Under the pieces are notes generated by a model. The model was not told the origin of the DNA and did not search any database. It saw only the letters and a program-made list of their open reading frames with translations. A stretch of DNA of 64,000 nt from Aliiroseovarius sp. Z3 (lineage in GTDB: Bacteria > Pseudomonadota > Alphaproteobacteria > Rhodobacterales > Rhodobacteraceae): NCBI RefSeq assembly GCF_029105185.1, contig NZ_JAFMZK010000007.1, forward strand, positions 1 through 64,000. The letters run 5' to 3'. The stretch's first letter is position 1. The number at the start of each line of letters is the position of its first letter. The translations under genes and the position numbers were made by a program. Of this stretch, positions 31,980 through 40,391 are shown in pieces.

Positions 31980-32009
31980 GGCTGGACCCGGATTTCTCCG
32001 GGCCCAGCC
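31980..32009 (-). promoter_or_regulatory. rplL-rpoB intergenic hairpin
   Basis: GGCTGGACCCGG and CCGGGCCCAGCC pair with one mismatch around ATTTCT. No T-run follows. The location matches the attenuator and RNase III site between rplL and rpoB in E. coli, so a role in lowering rpoB expression relative to rplL is plausible. A smaller palindrome, GGGCC/GGCCC, is at 32018-32033. Confidence 0.5.
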
Positions 32010-32046
32010 ATATTCATGGGCCTGAACCGGCCCAAAAGCGCAGGGC

Positions 32047-32424
32047 TTAGGCCAGCTCGACTTCGGCGCCAGCTGCTTCCAGCTTGCCTTTGATGTCTTC
32101 TGCTTCGGCTTTGTCCACGCCTTCTTTGATCTTGCCGCCAGCTTCGACCAGTTCCTTGGCTTCTTTCAGGCCAAGACCGGTGATGCCGCGAACTTCTTTG
32201 ATGACGTTGATTTTCGAGGCGCCGGCGTTCTTCAGAACGACGTCGAACTCGGTTTTTTCCTCGGCAGCCGCACCAGCGTCGCCACCAGCAGGACCGGCCA
32301 TCATGACAGCGCCGCCAGCAGCGGGCTCGATGCCATATTCGTCCTTCAGGATGGTTTTCAGTTCTTGTGCTTCGAGAAGGGTCAGACCCACGATCTCTTC
32401 AGCCAGTTTTTTCAGATCAGCCAT
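32047..32424 (-). CDS. rplL: 50S ribosomal protein L7/L12
   Basis: The 125-residue stalk protein has an N-terminal dimerisation domain ([20 protein letters not shown]), an Ala/Gly-rich hinge and the C-terminal factor-binding domain ([20 protein letters not shown]). It is present in multiple copies on L10. It follows rplJ by 69 bp. Confidence 0.98.
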   Translation of the reverse strand: MADLKKLAEEIVGLTLLEAQELKTILKDEYGIEPAAGGAVMMAGPAGGDAGAAAEEKTEFDVVLKNAGASKINVIKEVRGITGLGLKEAKELVEAGGKIKEGVDKAEAEDIKGKLEAAGAEVELA

Positions 32425-32493
32425 TTGACTTCTTTCCGTTATTAGATGTGTTCCAACGTGAGGCGGTCATCCGCTACACGGGGCTCAGATTGC

Positions 32494-33006
32494 TTAAGCA
32501 GCCTTGTCCTCGATCGTGGACAAGATGGATGCGATGTTCGAAGCAGGCGCGCCAATGGCCCCAGCGATGTTCGAAGCAGGTGCGCCAATGCAGCCGACGA
32601 TCGAAGCAATAAGCTCGTCACGCGACGGCATAGCGGCAACAGCTTTGACACCGGCCGTATCCAGCGCCGTCTCGCCCATGGCACCACCAAGAATAACGAG
32701 CTTGTCGTTGGTCTTGGCGTAACCTTCCATGACCTTGGCCGCAGCCACAGGATCTTCGGAATAGGCAAGAACGGTCATGCCCGAAAGAAGGTCGGCGATA
32801 GAAGCGGCCGGCTTGTCTTCCAGGGCGATTTTGGCGAGCTTGTTCTTGGCAACACGCACCGACCCGCCAGCTTCGCGCATTTGCGACCGCAGGTCCTGCA
32901 TCTCGGCAACCGTGAGACCCGCGTAGTGTGCAACCACTACGACGCCAGAGCTTTCGAAGATCTGGCCGAGTTCCTCGACCACTTTCTCTTTCTGGGCTCT
33001 ATCCAC
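32494..33006 (-). CDS. rplJ: 50S ribosomal protein L10
   Basis: The 170-residue protein anchors the L7/L12 stalk. It starts with GTG ([17 protein letters not shown]), with GGAG seven bases upstream. The C-terminus carries a tandem GAPASNIA repeat of 11-residue period, encoded by two 27-base copies at 32531-32557 and 32564-32590 that differ at one base. It opens the rplJ-rplL-rpoB-rpoC operon. Confidence 0.98.
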   Translation of the reverse strand: MDRAQKEKVVEELGQIFESSGVVVVAHYAGLTVAEMQDLRSQMREAGGSVRVAKNKLAKIALEDKPAASIADLLSGMTVLAYSEDPVAAAKVMEGYAKTNDKLVILGGAMGETALDTAGVKAVAAMPSRDELIASIVGCIGAPASNIAGAIGAPASNIASILSTIEDKAA

Positions 33007-33400
33007 AGTTTTACTCCAAGTATGGAGGGTCAGACCCTCCGGCTCTTATTTCACCAGGTTTTCAGAGAAAACCCGGCAATCGGGTCCGTGATACGGGTCC
33101 TTCGCAAAATCGCCCCAAAGCCAAACGGCCACGAGAATTCTTTTGTTCATTTCCCATCTCAGGCAGGAATTATGACCCTTGCGCGCGGTTGCTTTTCAGC
33201 TTGGCCCACCAGCGTCACCCACCGTCTCGGACGAAATGCAAAACAGCGCACGACGAATCGCACGCTGGACTGCATGAGCTATGTAAGATGTTTGAAGCGG
33301 TTTTCCAACCCCTAAACGGGCGCGTGTTTTCACACGTCACCCTCATGACTTTTGCACACTAGCATAAAACCGGTCACAGGGCAAAAGCACATATCCAAAC
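33007..33400 (-). promoter_or_regulatory. rplJ leader with hairpin and weak promoter
   Basis: No gene is supported in this stretch. A perfect hairpin GGAGGGT/ACCCTCC lies at 33024-33040, about 18 bases upstream of the GTG start. A weak promoter (TTGCCC, 17 bases, TAGTGT) lies at 33356-33384 on the minus strand and would give a leader of about 340 nt. In other bacteria L10-L7/L12 binds such a leader to repress translation. Confidence 0.45.
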
Positions 33401-33430
33401 AAAAAAGGGCGCCATGAACGGCGCCCTTCC
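33401..33430 (-). terminator. Rho-independent terminator after rplA
   Basis: GGGCGCC and GGCGCCC surround the loop ATGAAC at 33407-33426, with a TTTTTT run following on the minus strand. It lies about 25 bp after the rplA stop. It separates rplKA from rplJL. Confidence 0.85.
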
Positions 33431-33450
33431 GTGTGCTTGACTGACGAAGA

Positions 33451-34149
33451 TCAGTTCCCAGTCGCGTTGTCCACCGAAATGGTGACGCCCGGACCCATGG
33501 TCGAGCTCAGCGCGATCTTCTTCATATAGGTGCCTTTGGCACCGGTCGGCTTGGCTTTCTGCACGGCGTCGACAAAGGCGCGCACGTTTTCAACCAGCTT
33601 GGCTTCGTCGAACGAGGCCTTGCCAAGACCGGCGTGAACCACGCCGCCTTTTTCAGCCTTGAACTGAACCTGACCGCCCTTGGCCGCCTCGACAGCTTCC
33701 TTCACGTCCATGGTCACAGTGCCGACCTTGGGGTTCGGCATCAGGTTGCGCGGACCAAGAACTTTGCCCAGACGACCAACGATCGGCATCATGTCCGGCG
33801 TTGCAATGCAACGATCGAACTCGATCTTGCCACCCTGAATGGTTTCCATCAGGTCTTCCGCGCCGACGATGTCGGCACCAGCTGCCTGAGCTTCTTCCGC
33901 TTTCGGGCCGCGTGCGAACACGGCGACGCGCATGGTTTTACCGGTGCCGTTCGGCAGGCCGATCACACCGCGGACCATCTGGTCTGCATGGCGCGTATCG
34001 ACACCCAGCGACATGGCGATTTCGATGGTTTCGTCGAATTTTGCTTTCGCGTTGCCCTTGACCAGCGCAACAGCTTCTTCGACCGAAAGGTTCTCTTTGC
34101 CGGCGAATGCTTCGCGTGCGGCTTTGGTGCGTTTACCCAGTTTCGCCAT
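33451..34149 (-). CDS. rplA: 50S ribosomal protein L1
   Basis: The 232-residue product forms the mobile L1 stalk that moves E-site tRNA. The signatures [20 protein letters not shown] and [11 protein letters not shown]-like [20 protein letters not shown] are present. In E. coli L1 also represses rplKA translation. It lies one base after the rplK stop. Confidence 0.98.
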   Translation of the reverse strand: MAKLGKRTKAAREAFAGKENLSVEEAVALVKGNAKAKFDETIEIAMSLGVDTRHADQMVRGVIGLPNGTGKTMRVAVFARGPKAEEAQAAGADIVGAEDLMETIQGGKIEFDRCIATPDMMPIVGRLGKVLGPRNLMPNPKVGTVTMDVKEAVEAAKGGQVQFKAEKGGVVHAGLGKASFDEAKLVENVRAFVDAVQKAKPTGAKGTYMKKIALSSTMGPGVTISVDNATGN

Positions 34150-34150
34150 C

Positions 34151-34576
34151 TTACTTCACCTCGATACCCATGGACCGGGCCGAGCCCAGTACGATCTGCA
34201 TGGCGGCGTCGATGTCGTTCGCATTCAGATCTTTCATTTTTGCCTCGGCGATCTCTTTCACCTGGGCAGCGGTCACCGTGCCAGCCGTTTCATGACCGGG
34301 CTTGTTGGCACCCGACTTCAGCTTGGCGGCTTTTTTCAGGAAATAGGACGCAGGCGGCGTCTTGATGTCCATCGTGAAGGACTTGTCCTGATAATAGGTG
34401 ATCACGGTCGGGCACGGCGCACCGGGCTCCATTTCCTGCGTCTTGGCGTTGAACGCCTTGCAGAATTCCATGATGTTAATGCCGCGCTGACCCAGGGCGG
34501 GGCCGACGGGCGGGCTGGGGTTGGCTTGACCTGCAGGAACCTGCAGCTTCATCGTGCCAGCGAGTTTCTTAGCCAT
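34151..34576 (-). CDS. rplK: 50S ribosomal protein L11
   Basis: The 141-residue product binds the GTPase-associated region of 23S rRNA with L10. The proline-rich [20 protein letters not shown] and the C-terminal [11 protein letters not shown] are typical. It follows nusG by 119 bp, a gap with no gene. Confidence 0.98.
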   Translation of the reverse strand: MAKKLAGTMKLQVPAGQANPSPPVGPALGQRGINIMEFCKAFNAKTQEMEPGAPCPTVITYYQDKSFTMDIKTPPASYFLKKAAKLKSGANKPGHETAGTVTAAQVKEIAEAKMKDLNANDIDAAMQIVLGSARSMGIEVK

Positions 34577-34695
34577 TTGGCTTCTCCTTTAACAACAGCG
34601 CGGGGACGCGTCCCTTTGCCTTCGATTGCCGTGGTCTGGATTGGGGATCGCGATCCCTGCCCCTCCCACGTCCGCCCGATGGGGCGGCAACCACG

Positions 34696-35229
34696 TCAGG
34701 TTTGTTTCGTAACCTGCGTGTATTCCAGTTCGACCGGGGTGGCCCGGCCAAAGATCGACACCGTCACCTTCAGGCGTTGGTTTTCGTCGTCCACATCTTC
34801 AACCATACCGTCGAAGCCTTCGAACGGACCATCGGTCACCGCAACCTTCTCGCCCACCTCGAAGTGGATCAGGGTGCGCGGCGCATCGACACCTTCTTCA
34901 ACGCGGTTCAGGATCGCGTTTACTTCGGCGTCCCGCATCGGCATCGGTCGACCCTGTGGGCCAAGGAAACCGGTGACACGGTTGATCGACGTGATCAGGT
35001 GATAACCCTCGTCCGACATTTCCATATGCACCAGCACATAGCCGGGCATGAAACGACGTTCGGTGGTCACCTTCTTACCGCGACGAACCTCGATCACCTC
35101 TTCGGTGGGGACCAGAACCTCGTCGATTTCCTCGCCCAGACCTTTTTCCTCGACCGAGGTCTTGATCTGCTCGGCAATCTTCTTTTCGAAGTTCGAGAGC
35201 ACGCTCACCGAATACCACCGTTTCGCCAT
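34696..35229 (-). CDS. nusG: Transcription elongation factor NusG
   Basis: The 177-residue protein has the NGN domain (RWYSVSVLSNFEKKIAEQIK) and a C-terminal KOW domain (GEKVAVTDGPFEGFDGMVED). It couples RNA polymerase to Rho, antitermination complexes or ribosomes. It lies between secE and rplK in the canonical order. Confidence 0.98.
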   Translation of the reverse strand: MAKRWYSVSVLSNFEKKIAEQIKTSVEEKGLGEEIDEVLVPTEEVIEVRRGKKVTTERRFMPGYVLVHMEMSDEGYHLITSINRVTGFLGPQGRPMPMRDAEVNAILNRVEEGVDAPRTLIHFEVGEKVAVTDGPFEGFDGMVEDVDDENQRLKVTVSIFGRATPVELEYTQVTKQT

Positions 35230-35382
35230 ATCAGCCTCTGCCTTCTTGCGCCCAAAGGGCCATTCAAATTCCTATTTCGGGAACAAAAAAGCGGCGTGCA
35301 ACTCGAATCGCCACACGCCCGTCCCGAAGTGTCGCCCGAACTACCCCCGATACGTGCTCATTTCAAGGGGTCAGGCAAAAAC

Positions 35383-35574
35383 TCAGCCAAACAGACCAAG
35401 CACAGCGGCCAAGCCACTGCGAATACCCAGATCGACAAGCGAGAAGAACAGCGCCGTCAGCGCGGCCAGCACAAAGACCATACCTGTGGTCAGAAGCACT
35501 TCGCGGCGGGTCGGCCACGTCACCTTCGACACTTCGGCACGCACCTGCTGGATGAATTGCAGCGGATTGGTCAT
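35383..35574 (-). CDS. secE: Preprotein translocase subunit SecE
   Basis: The 63-residue protein has a single membrane helix (VLLTTGMVFVLAALTALFFS) after the conserved amphipathic stretch VRAEVSKVTWPTRREV. It is the short one-TM form, which suffices for SecYEG. It lies between tRNA-Trp and nusG, 153 bp from the latter. Confidence 0.96.
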   Translation of the reverse strand: MTNPLQFIQQVRAEVSKVTWPTRREVLLTTGMVFVLAALTALFFSLVDLGIRSGLAAVLGLFG

Positions 35575-35704
35575 CTTGTTTCTCAGCCTTTCATGTAACA
35601 GGCGGTCAATTACGCAATGCGCGCGGGGTTTTCAAGCCTCGTCGGACCTGTGCCGCGACAATTAAGCCGAAAAGACGTGGTCAGGGTCAGCGATGCGGTG
35701 GAAA

Positions 35705-35780
35705 TGGCAGGGGCAGCAGGGTTCGAACCCGCGACCTACGGTTTTGGAGACCGTCGCTCTACCAACTGAGCTATACCCCT
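35705..35780 (-). tRNA. trnW: tRNA-Trp (anticodon CCA)
   Basis: The 76-base gene folds as a full cloverleaf on the minus strand. The acceptor AGGGGTA pairs with TGCCCCT, the anticodon loop reads CTCCAAA, and the T arm contains GGTTCGAACC. The 3' CCA is encoded. The tRNA-Trp, secE, nusG order is a common bacterial arrangement. Confidence 0.97.
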
Positions 35781-35793
35781 AGGACCGAGGGTC

Positions 35794-35822
35794 GGATTAC
35801 GGCAAGGCGCAGGGGTTTTCAA
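35794..35822 (-). promoter_or_regulatory. Promoter of tRNA-Trp-secE-nusG
   Basis: On the minus strand TTGAAA, a 17-base spacer and TAATCC precede the tRNA by about 13 bases. The position and spacing fit a tRNA promoter. No terminator is seen between the tRNA and secE, so readthrough into secE-nusG is likely. Confidence 0.6.
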
Positions 35823-35912
35823 GCGCTTTCAGCGACAATCTGCGAAGAAAGCAACCCGAGCTTAAATCTTCGGCTGTTTACCTGCCAGATGATGCGGTAA
35901 CACGGAATTAAG

Positions 35913-36755
35913 ATGATACGGGATACCAGTGAGTTCAAGGCGGCACCATGGCGTGCCATCAACCGTGCCGAGATGGAGCAAGCCCTGAGCGTGCCCACCA
36001 TGTTGGCGCAGCGAGAGCAGAAACTCTATTACTGGCTGACGTCGCATTGGACCCAGGATATCGGAGCCGTCGTTGATCTGGGATGCTTCGTAGGCGGGTC
36101 AACGGCGCGACTGGCTGACGGGCATATGGACGCGGGCAAATCCCATTGGGTCCATGCGTATGACCGCTTCAAGGCGGATGAGCGGACCAAGACGCACGAA
36201 CTCTATCGCAAGGGCATCGCGCCGTTCGAAGGGGCCGACATCTATTGGCTGGCCCGCGACCTTCTGGAACCGTGGGAAGATCGCGTCACCCTGCACCGCG
36301 GCGACATCATGACAAAGACCTGGGACGGTTCACCGATTGAACTATTGGTCATGGACGCCGCAAAATCGACCGAGACCACAGACGGCATCGCCGAACGGTT
36401 CTTTCCGCACCTTATACCGGGGCAATCACTGGTGGTGCAGCAAGATTACTTCCACTGGCGGCTTCCATGGATCCCGGTGCAGATGCAGCTGATGAAAGAC
36501 TGGTTCAGGCCGGTGGCCTTCTGCCCCGACGACACCGTGATCTTCCAGAACATCCGCAAGGTTGACGACGAGGCGCTGGAGGTTGGCAAGGTCGGCAACC
36601 TTGACGACAACGCACTTATCGACTGCCTGACCGAGGTTCAGCCCCTTGCCCGAAGCTGGCGCAAGAAACAGCGTATTTACCGGATGAAACGCGCCATCAA
36701 GGCCAATCCGGGGGTTCGGACGGGTCACAGGATGATGGATCCGGATAAATCGTAA
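35913..36755 (+). CDS. Putative class I SAM-dependent methyltransferase
   Basis: The 280-residue product contains VVDLGCFVGGSTARLADG near residue 50-67, a motif-I-like SAM site, followed by VHAYDRF and an acidic ELLVMDAAKS segment. The order resembles TylF/MTase_24-like enzymes often linked to glycan or secondary metabolism. The substrate is unknown. It is the only plus-strand gene in this part of the translation cluster and is convergent with the NYN gene. Confidence 0.6.
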   Translation: MIRDTSEFKAAPWRAINRAEMEQALSVPTMLAQREQKLYYWLTSHWTQDIGAVVDLGCFVGGSTARLADGHMDAGKSHWVHAYDRFKADERTKTHELYRKGIAPFEGADIYWLARDLLEPWEDRVTLHRGDIMTKTWDGSPIELLVMDAAKSTETTDGIAERFFPHLIPGQSLVVQQDYFHWRLPWIPVQMQLMKDWFRPVAFCPDDTVIFQNIRKVDDEALEVGKVGNLDDNALIDCLTEVQPLARSWRKKQRIYRMKRAIKANPGVRTGHRMMDPDKS

Positions 36756-36775
36756 GGTGTTCGCCGCCGTTCATC

Positions 36776-37402
36776 TTACGCGGTCACTTTGACATCAACG
36801 TCCAATACCAATCCGTTCGACGTATATTTCCCACGCATCAGGAACCCGTTCTTCCGCACTTCGGGATATCGGTCCGCCCAATCGCGATAACGATCATTCG
36901 TCACAACGATTGCTTTTAGTTTGCGCGCTTCGCGCAAGATCTCTTCATCCGCGACTGTTCCCTTGGGAACCACGGTAACTGATGAACTCTGCAAACGCAG
37001 GATGTTTTCAAAATCACGATCATGCAGATACCGCCCCATAAGAAGATACCCGGCGTTGGCATCGAAAAAGACCCGAGGAGAGAAGCCAAGTTTTTTCAAT
37101 CGCCGCGTTACCGCGTAAAGCGGATCAACACTGGGCTCTCCGTCTGCCCAGTGCATCACATTCGACCCATCAACGATTGCCCAAACCTTCTTATGCGCAG
37201 GGCGCGGGTTATGCGCAGGGCGCGGGGATTTTCGCTTCACCGACCGCGGCTGCGTCATCAACAATCGCAGCAACAAGAACAAGCTGGCCAACGCAACGGG
37301 CAATGAGATCAGAAGAAAATCAGCCCACCCCGGCTCGAACAGGGCAAAAAGTGTGAACAACAGCGACAGAAACGTTACGATGAACAAGAACAGCAAGATC
37401 AC
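36776..37402 (-). CDS. Membrane-anchored NYN-domain ribonuclease
   Basis: The 208-residue product has two N-terminal membrane helices (about residues 1-50), a basic linker with a six-residue repeat (PRPAHN PRPAHK), and a cytoplasmic NYN/PIN-like domain. The acidic active-site pattern is visible in AIVDGSNVMHW, RVFFDANAGYLL, VADEEILREAR and IVVTNDRYRDW. Related Zc3h12a-type domains cut RNA. It follows tuf copy 2 on the same strand but is separated by terminators. The catalytic call rests on motifs only, and the target is unknown. Confidence 0.75.
   Translation of the reverse strand: MILLFLFIVTFLSLLFTLFALFEPGWADFLLISLPVALASLFLLLRLLMTQPRSVKRKSPRPAHNPRPAHKKVWAIVDGSNVMHWADGEPSVDPLYAVTRRLKKLGFSPRVFFDANAGYLLMGRYLHDRDFENILRLQSSSVTVVPKGTVADEEILREARKLKAIVVTNDRYRDWADRYPEVRKNGFLMRGKYTSNGLVLDVDVKVTA
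37191..37226 (-). repeat. Perfect 18-bp tandem duplication in the NYN gene
   Basis: TTATGCGCAGGGCGCGGG occurs twice back to back at 37191-37208 and 37209-37226. It is in frame and encodes the duplicated PAH(N/K)PR linker segment. Such an exact copy suggests a recent slippage event that may vary between strains. Confidence 0.9.
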
Positions 37403-37473
37403 GCGCCCTACAGTGGCAATTAGGTTAATCGCTACACTATAGATTGATTACTCAACGGCAAGAGTATCCAATC

Positions 37474-37502
37474 AAAAAGGGCGCCCCGCGGGGCGCCCTT
37501 TC
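37474..37502 (-). terminator. Terminator outside tuf copy 2 repeat
   Basis: GGGCGCCCC GC GGGGCGCCC at 37479-37498 is a near-perfect palindrome with A and T runs on its two sides. It lies just outside the repeat boundary at 37506, in the position that a different hairpin occupies beside copy 1. Confidence 0.8.
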
Positions 37503-37685
37503 CTGATCTTCAGTCTCTCTGACTCTCGGCGATTTGACTGCGTCAATTCACCTGTCGCCAAAACAAAAGGGCCCCGCGTGGTGCGAGGCCCTTTTGTGAT
37601 TTGCGAGCGGGTGGGGCCTTAAATTTGGCTGCGCCAAATTCTGGTCCCCACTCAATGCGTTTGGGCGTACGCCCAAGCCACATTG

Positions 37686-37703
37686 TTACTCGATAATCTT
37701 CGA
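37686..37703 (-). pseudogene. Vestige of a tuf 3' end, copy 2
   Basis: The 18-base TCGAAGATTATCGAGTAA on the minus strand repeats the last six codons of tuf, 165 bp past the true stop. It is the counterpart of 17615-17632 within the long repeat. Confidence 0.65.
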
Positions 37704-37867
37704 CAAATGTTTGATTGTGCGTCTCAGATCATCTCATGGCTTGAACCAAAAAGGGCGCCCCGTGGGGCGCCCTTTCGGTTGAAGCATCGGAGATCCGATT
37801 ACTTAAGCTCTCGGCAGATTTGGCGTAACCGCCAAATCGCCTGTCGCTGCAAGAACGCGGGGCGTTC

Positions 37868-39043
37868 TTACTCGATAATCTTCGAGACAACGCCCGAACC
37901 GACGGTGCGGCCGCCTTCGCGGATGGCGAAGCGCAGTTTTTCTTCCATCGCGATCGGGGCGATCAGTTCAACGTTGAACTTCAGGTTGTCGCCCGGCATC
38001 ACCATCTCGGTGCCTGCAGGCAGTTCAACCGTGCCGGTCACGTCGGTGGTCCGGAAGTAGAATTGCGGACGGTAGTTCGCGAAGAACGGCGTGTGACGGC
38101 CACCCTCTTCCTTGGTCAGGATATAGACCTCGGCTTCGAACTTCGTGTGCGGGTTCACCGAACCCGGCTTACACAGAACCTGGCCACGCTCAACTTTCTC
38201 ACGGTCGATACCGCGCAGAAGAACGCCAACGTTGTCGCCAGCTTCACCGCGATCCAGCAGCTTGCGGAACATTTCAACGCCGGTGCAGGTGGTTTTCTGC
38301 GTGTCCTTGATGCCGACGATTTCGATCTCGTCGCCAACATTCACAACACCACGCTCAACACGACCGGTCACAACCGTACCGCGGCCCGAGATCGAGAACA
38401 CGTCTTCGATCGGCAGCAGGAACGCACCGTCAACCGGGCGGGCCGGTGTCGGGATGAACTCGTCCACAGCGGCCATCAGCTTGCGGATCGAATCCTCGCC
38501 GATCGCCTCGTCGCGACCTTCCAGAGCGGCCAGAGCCGAACCCGGAATGACAGGAACATCGTCGCCCGGATAGCCGTATTCGGTCAGAAGCTCACGGATT
38601 TCCATCTCGACCAGCTCAAGCAGCTCTTCGTCGTCAACCTGATCAACCTTGTTCATGTAAACGACCATGGTCGGGATACCAACCTGGCGGCCCAACAGGA
38701 TGTGCTCGCGCGTCTGCGGCATCGGGCCGTCAGCTGCGTTCACAACCAGGATCGCGCCGTCCATCTGCGCCGCACCCGTGATCATGTTCTTCACATAGTC
38801 AGCGTGGCCGGGGCAGTCGACGTGGGCGTAGTGACGCGTATCGGTTTCATACTCAACATGCGCCGTCGAGATCGTGATCCCGCGCGCTTTCTCTTCCGGT
38901 GCACCGTCAATCTGGTCATAGGCCTTGAAGTCACCGAAATACTTGGTGATCGCAGCCGTCAGTGTGGTCTTGCCGTGGTCAACGTGCCCAATCGTGCCGA
39001 TGTTGACGTGCGGTTTGGAGCGTTCAAACTTTTCCTTAGCCAT
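37868..39043 (-). CDS. tuf: Elongation factor Tu, copy 2
   Basis: The 391-residue protein is identical to copy 1. The start is [13 protein letters not shown]; an in-frame ATG 16 codons upstream lies outside the repeat and is not used in copy 1. AAGGCT precedes the ATG. It lies 172 bp after the M48 protease gene and is followed by two repeat-borne terminators. Many proteobacteria carry two tuf genes, one in the str operon and one near tRNA and secE, as here. Confidence 0.99.
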   Translation of the reverse strand: MAKEKFERSKPHVNIGTIGHVDHGKTTLTAAITKYFGDFKAYDQIDGAPEEKARGITISTAHVEYETDTRHYAHVDCPGHADYVKNMITGAAQMDGAILVVNAADGPMPQTREHILLGRQVGIPTMVVYMNKVDQVDDEELLELVEMEIRELLTEYGYPGDDVPVIPGSALAALEGRDEAIGEDSIRKLMAAVDEFIPTPARPVDGAFLLPIEDVFSISGRGTVVTGRVERGVVNVGDEIEIVGIKDTQKTTCTGVEMFRKLLDRGEAGDNVGVLLRGIDREKVERGQVLCKPGSVNPHTKFEAEVYILTKEEGGRHTPFFANYRPQFYFRTTDVTGTVELPAGTEMVMPGDNLKFNVELIAPIAMEEKLRFAIREGGRTVGSGVVSKIIE

Positions 39044-39215
39044 GTGCCGTAAGCCTTGTGTCTGATGGGGTTTCGCCGAACCCGGGTTCAATATCGCGCG
39101 CTGACTACTCGTTCACGGCGGGAAAATCAAGGCTTCCGTGGCCTGCATCAGCGGGAAAGGCAAGATTGTTTCATTTGGGAATCCATGAACCGCCGCAAGA
39201 CCTTGCGACATCGGT

Positions 39216-40391
39216 TCAGTCGTCGCCCGGCCAAGGCTTCTTGTCCGGCAAATCCTGATCAGATTGAACCGCTGACGTGCCGCCGCAAACGGTTTGCAGG
39301 GATCGCCAGGCATCCGCTTCAAGTATCGACCCATAGGTCTGTCCTTCAACAACGGCCGCCTGTGCCGCTGCAATCCGTTCGCCCATTTGCGGATGTGACA
39401 TGAAATGCGCCACGATTCCCTCCGCGTCGCCATGCTCGGCCAGCAATCGTTCGAACATCGTGCCCAGCGCGGCAGGTGACACTCCGGCTTTGTCCAGCAA
39501 TTCATGGGCATAGTCGTCTGCGACTGCCTCGGCCGACTGGCTGTAGGATGCATTGATCAGTTGATTGGCCAGAAAAAGGGCTATGGTCCCGCCCGCAAAA
39601 TCACCAAACAAAAGGCCCAGAACACCCAGAGATCCTGCCGATCTGAGCGCATCGCGGGTCGGGTCGCGATTGACGACATGACCGATTTCATGGGCCAGAA
39701 CGGCGGCGACTTCCTCCGGGTTCTCTGCCTGTTCGATCAGCCCACGAAAGAAGACGATGCGCCCGCCCGGCAGGGCAAAGGCGTTGACCATATCGTGATC
39801 CAGAATGTGTATCTGAATGTCATAAGGCAGATCGGATGCGGGGTTAAGCCTGTCATACATGGCCTGCATGGCAGCATTCCCTGCGGGGGCTTCACAGATT
39901 GCGGCCCCTGCCAGCCCGGTTTCGTCCAGCGCCATGCGAATCTGTTCAAACGTGGTGTCGCCCAGCGCCTTCTCGCCCTCAGGCGGCAGCAACACGGCCA
40001 GTTGTGCGGCCATCATTGGCACCAGCACGAAAATAATCGCCGCGACAGACGCCGCCGCACCGCCGGCCCACGTCACCAACTTGGGGACCGAGATCGCCCG
40101 GTCGCGTTTTTTCAGATGCGGTGCGCGGGTGCGAACCTGTGCCTTCACATTTTTGTCCCGAAGGTAAAGCCGTGCGACCTTGTCGCCGGATCGGCTGATC
40201 ACCAGCGCGTCCTTGTCGGCCTGATCGGGTTCGGCCCGCAACTCGGCCCAGCGCCAGATCACGGACTGACCATCCGGCTGCGCCAGCTCAAGCCCTTCCG
40301 CCAGCAAGCATACCGATACGCGCGTCAGGACCGCACGCTCGCCCGCAACAAAATCCGCGAACGCGGCGGCGCGTGTCTGTGTTTCGGTCAA
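39216..40391 (-). CDS. M48-family membrane metallopeptidase
   Basis: The 391-residue protein has an N-terminal soluble domain (about 1-100), a membrane segment (WAGGAAASVAAIIFVLVPMM) and a zinc peptidase domain. The active site is AHEIGHVVNRD near residue 235, with the third ligand in AEAVADDYAHELL. It resembles BepA/HtpX-like envelope proteases. Its start overlaps the DUF898 gene stop by four bases, so the two proteins are probably made together. Confidence 0.88.
   Translation of the reverse strand: MTETQTRAAAFADFVAGERAVLTRVSVCLLAEGLELAQPDGQSVIWRWAELRAEPDQADKDALVISRSGDKVARLYLRDKNVKAQVRTRAPHLKKRDRAISVPKLVTWAGGAAASVAAIIFVLVPMMAAQLAVLLPPEGEKALGDTTFEQIRMALDETGLAGAAICEAPAGNAAMQAMYDRLNPASDLPYDIQIHILDHDMVNAFALPGGRIVFFRGLIEQAENPEEVAAVLAHEIGHVVNRDPTRDALRSAGSLGVLGLLFGDFAGGTIALFLANQLINASYSQSAEAVADDYAHELLDKAGVSPAALGTMFERLLAEHGDAEGIVAHFMSHPQMGERIAAAQAAVVEGQTYGSILEADAWRSLQTVCGGTSAVQSDQDLPDKKPWPGDD

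Larger units (their letters stand above)
37506..39044 (-). repeat. Long repeat, copy 2: tuf plus 362 bp of 3' flank
   Basis: This is the second copy of the 1539-base direct repeat, offset by exactly 20071 bases from copy 1. It contains terminators at 37564-37596 and 37748-37775. Identity extends to one base before the tuf ATG and then stops, so the two genes have unrelated promoters and ribosome binding sites. Confidence 0.9.

Noticed and set aside
23511-32050. Very long open frames antisense to rpoC and rpoB (more than 1400 codons each)
   Set aside because: They mirror the strongly GC-biased codons of rpoC and rpoB, have no recognisable domain, and the sense genes are certain.
35781-35912. 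A second tRNA gene next to tRNA-Trp
   Set aside because: No cloverleaf or T-arm motif is present; the stretch is promoter sequence.
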